Shown here: positions 5,728 through 6,652 of the stretch, piece by piece
Layout of the letters: every line of letters begins with the position of its first letter
Position numbering within the stretch: the first letter of the stretch is position 1
Source of the DNA: Gammaproteobacteria bacterium
Lineage (GTDB): Bacteria; Pseudomonadota; Gammaproteobacteria; GRL18
Length of the DNA stretch: 6,652 bases
Reading direction: 5' to 3'
Assembly (NCBI GenBank): GCA_028571885.1
Contig: JAPVVU010000176.1
Coordinates: forward strand, 1-6,652
Made by a program: the position numbers and the translations under genes
Notes under the pieces: model-generated
The model's database searches: none
Told to the model about the DNA's origin: nothing
What the model saw: only the letters and a program-made list of their open reading frames with translations

Positions 5728-5918
5728 AAGAAAAAGTAACTATTCAGCATATATTTCTTAATGACCACTTCTTAATGACCATTGTTGAGCCCATGGTCAC
5801 TTATTTTTCTGACTTTGCTTTCTGTTATGAGAAGCTGCTTCGCTCAGACAATCAAAGTCAGAAAAATAAGCAACCACAGGCTCTTTATTAATAATACGCT
5901 GAATAGTTACAAGAAAAA
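5728..5918. mobile_element. 175-bp IS66-type miniature element with 8-bp target duplication
   Basis: Terminal inverted repeats GTAACTATTCAGC (5736-5748) and GCTGAATAGTTAC (5898-5910) match perfectly over 13 bp. The direct repeat AAGAAAAA flanks them exactly, at 5728-5735 and 5911-5918. GTAA ends with 8-bp target duplications are characteristic of IS66-family elements, so this looks like a non-autonomous derivative. The element is 175 bp (5736-5910), encodes no transposase, and carries a large internal inverted repeat (5787-5883) plus a 14-bp duplication (CTTAATGACCACTT at 5757-5770, then CTTAATGACC again). It starts 22 bp after the hyuB-like stop and could act as its transcription end. The family assignment is by end sequence and duplication length only. 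Confidence 0.8.
5787..5883 (-). repeat. Long inverted repeat inside the miniature element
   Basis: Arms 5787-5817 and 5853-5883 are 31 bp each with a 35-base loop. The inner 18 bp (CTTATTTTTCTGACTTTG and its complement at 5853-5870) are perfect. The outer 13 bp have four mismatched positions, all C/A or A/C when read on the plus strand. In a minus-strand transcript those become G-U or U-G pairs, so that RNA would form an uninterrupted 31-pair stem. The loop holds a small GAAGC-T-GCTTC palindrome. Confidence 0.75.
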
Positions 5919-5925
5919 ATGAATT

Positions 5926-5999
5926 GTTTTAATGTAACTACTCACCGCAGACCTGCAAAGGTTATTACTTGTAAATACACTGAATAATTACGTTTTAAT
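5926..5999. mobile_element. 58-bp mini-element with GTAA/TTAC ends and 8-bp target duplication
   Basis: GTAACTACTCA (5934-5944) and TGAATAATTAC (5981-5991) are inverted repeats with two transition differences, and resemble the ends of the 175-bp element (shared GTAAYTAYTCA). The direct repeat GTTTTAAT flanks the unit exactly at 5926-5933 and 5992-5999. The element proper is 58 bp, barely more than two ends joined, and too short to encode anything. It lies 15 bp of unique and target sequence from its neighbour and about 40 bp before the BON lipoprotein start, so it may affect that promoter. Confidence 0.7.
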
Positions 6000-6039
6000 T
6001 TAATTTGATTTAATTTAAGAGATGAATGGGGTTTTAAAC

Positions 6040-6531
6040 ATGGGAATAATGAACAAAAAATTGATTAAATATGCACTGCTGATAATGGCTGCACTGATAA
6101 TGAATGCCTGCAGCACAGTCAGAGACACCACAGACTGGATTCCTGGTGTTGATAGCAATGAAGAAATTGAGGCTGAAGAGAAAAAAGAGGCAATGGAAGC
6201 GGCAGAAAAAGAACGTGAAACTTACAAAAATAAAGTTGCTTTTGCCCCAACTGCCCGCACTGCTTCAACTTCAGATGCACTAATTAGCGTCAATATCGGC
6301 CAGCAATATGCTGAGGCGGATGATATCAAGCGTGAAGATGTTGGTATTGAAGTCAATGCGGGAGTGGTCACTCTGACAGGCAATGTGGCTTCAAATGAGA
6401 GTGCAGTTAATGTCATTTCTATTGCTAAAAGCACCGCCGGTGTTTCCAGAGTGATTTCTAAGCTTGTGGTTATTAAAGTGAGAGAAAGCGTGCAGGTACC
6501 GCCTGCCTCAGCTCAAACACCAGCTGAGTGA
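6040..6531 (+). CDS. BON-domain lipoprotein
   Basis: About 163 residues from the ATG at 6040. Three in-frame ATGs compete: 6022 (AAGAG abuts it, too close), 6040 (GGGG at 6028-6031, 8 bp away) and 6049 (TGGGA 3 bp away, but the most natural signal peptide start, MNKKLIKYALL). The hydrophobic segment ends in ALIMNACST; the Cys is residue 24 from 6040. Met-Asn-Ala before it is an imperfect lipobox, so envelope lipoprotein is likely but not certain. A highly charged helix follows (SNEEIEAEEKKEAMEAAEKE), then a BON domain over about the last 85 residues, with the signature VGIEVNAGVVTLTGNVASNESAVNVISIAKSTAGVSRVISKL. BON domains occur in OsmY-like and other envelope proteins and are thought to bind phospholipid. 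It is preceded by two small mobile elements and followed closely by the amidotransferase gene. Confidence 0.82.
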   Translation: MGIMNKKLIKYALLIMAALIMNACSTVRDTTDWIPGVDSNEEIEAEEKKEAMEAAEKERETYKNKVAFAPTARTASTSDALISVNIGQQYAEADDIKREDVGIEVNAGVVTLTGNVASNESAVNVISIAKSTAGVSRVISKLVVIKVRESVQVPPASAQTPAE

Positions 6532-6575
6532 ATAAGTTAGTAAAATCATTAGTAAAGTAAAAAGTAGGCTCAATT

Positions 6576-6652
6576 ATGTGTGGCATCTGTGGTGACTATC
6601 ATTTTGATGGTTCAAAACCTGATCTGAATGTGCTGGACAGCATGTTGCAGAA
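6576..6652 (+). CDS. Class II glutamine amidotransferase / asparagine synthase-like, 3' end cut by the window
   Basis: Only the first 25 codons are present: MCGICGDYHFDGSKPDLNVL, then DSMLQ. Met-Cys-Gly-Ile at the very N-terminus is the Ntn-hydrolase signature of class II glutamine amidotransferases, with Cys2 as the nucleophile that releases ammonia from glutamine after removal of Met1. The following HFDG-x-x-PDL resembles the asparagine synthase-like amidotransferase of N-acetylglutaminylglutamine amide osmolyte synthesis more than GlmS or PurF, but 25 residues cannot separate that from AsnB. AGG at 6566-6568 sits 7 bp before the ATG. The gene starts 44 bp after the BON lipoprotein stop, so co-transcription is possible. 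Confidence 0.75.
   Translation, partial: MCGICGDYHFDGSKPDLNVLDSMLQ

Noticed and set aside
5688..5891. 67-codon plus-strand frame after the HyuB-like gene
   Set aside because: It overlaps the end of the HyuB-like gene and then runs through the miniature element; there is no ribosome-binding site or recognisable protein.

Overview
The window looks like chromosomal DNA of an AT-leaning gammaproteobacterium. This rests on the gene families: a YbfF-type esterase, an iron superoxide dismutase of SodB type, glycine-zipper and BON-domain lipoproteins, and a small CxxxCxxC protein. I cannot name the genus. Nothing points to a prophage, a conjugative element or a CRISPR locus.

Layout. At 1-809 (+) lies the 3' part of a YbfF-like alpha/beta hydrolase whose start is off the left edge; an 18-bp tandem repeat expands its N-terminal loop. 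At 1011-1277 (+) is a small glycine-zipper lipoprotein, and at 1373-1630 (+) a short cysteine-motif protein. A 22-23 bp repeat array (1636-1726) fills the convergent gap before three minus-strand genes. Read in their own direction these are sodB (3810-3235), an acidic protein with exact 28-residue repeats (3094-2204), and a stand-alone FHA-domain protein (2077-1796). Divergent from sodB is a HyuB-type hydantoinase/oxoprolinase subunit (4094-5713, +) with no hyuA beside it. After it comes a gene-free stretch (5714-6039), then a BON-domain lipoprotein (6040-6531, +) and the first 25 codons of a class II glutamine amidotransferase/asparagine synthase-like gene (6576 to the right edge).

The most notable structure is the 5714-6039 gap. 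It holds two separate small non-autonomous elements that both begin GTAA and end TTAC. Each is bounded by a perfect 8-bp target duplication: AAGAAAAA around 5736-5910 (175 bp) and GTTTTAAT around 5934-5991 (58 bp). GTAA ends with 8-bp duplications are typical of IS66-family insertion sequences, so these look like IS66-type miniature elements. The larger one also carries a 31-bp near-perfect internal inverted repeat.

A second theme is the abundance of short tandem duplications (periods 9, 14, 15, 18 and 22-23 bp) in both coding and non-coding DNA, including the ribosome-binding site and start of the 1011 lipoprotein. The genes do not form one pathway. The clearest possible functional link is between the FHA protein, a predicted phosphothreonine reader, and the adjacent repeat protein, whose repeats carry a recurring PDT[S] motif. 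That link is inference only.
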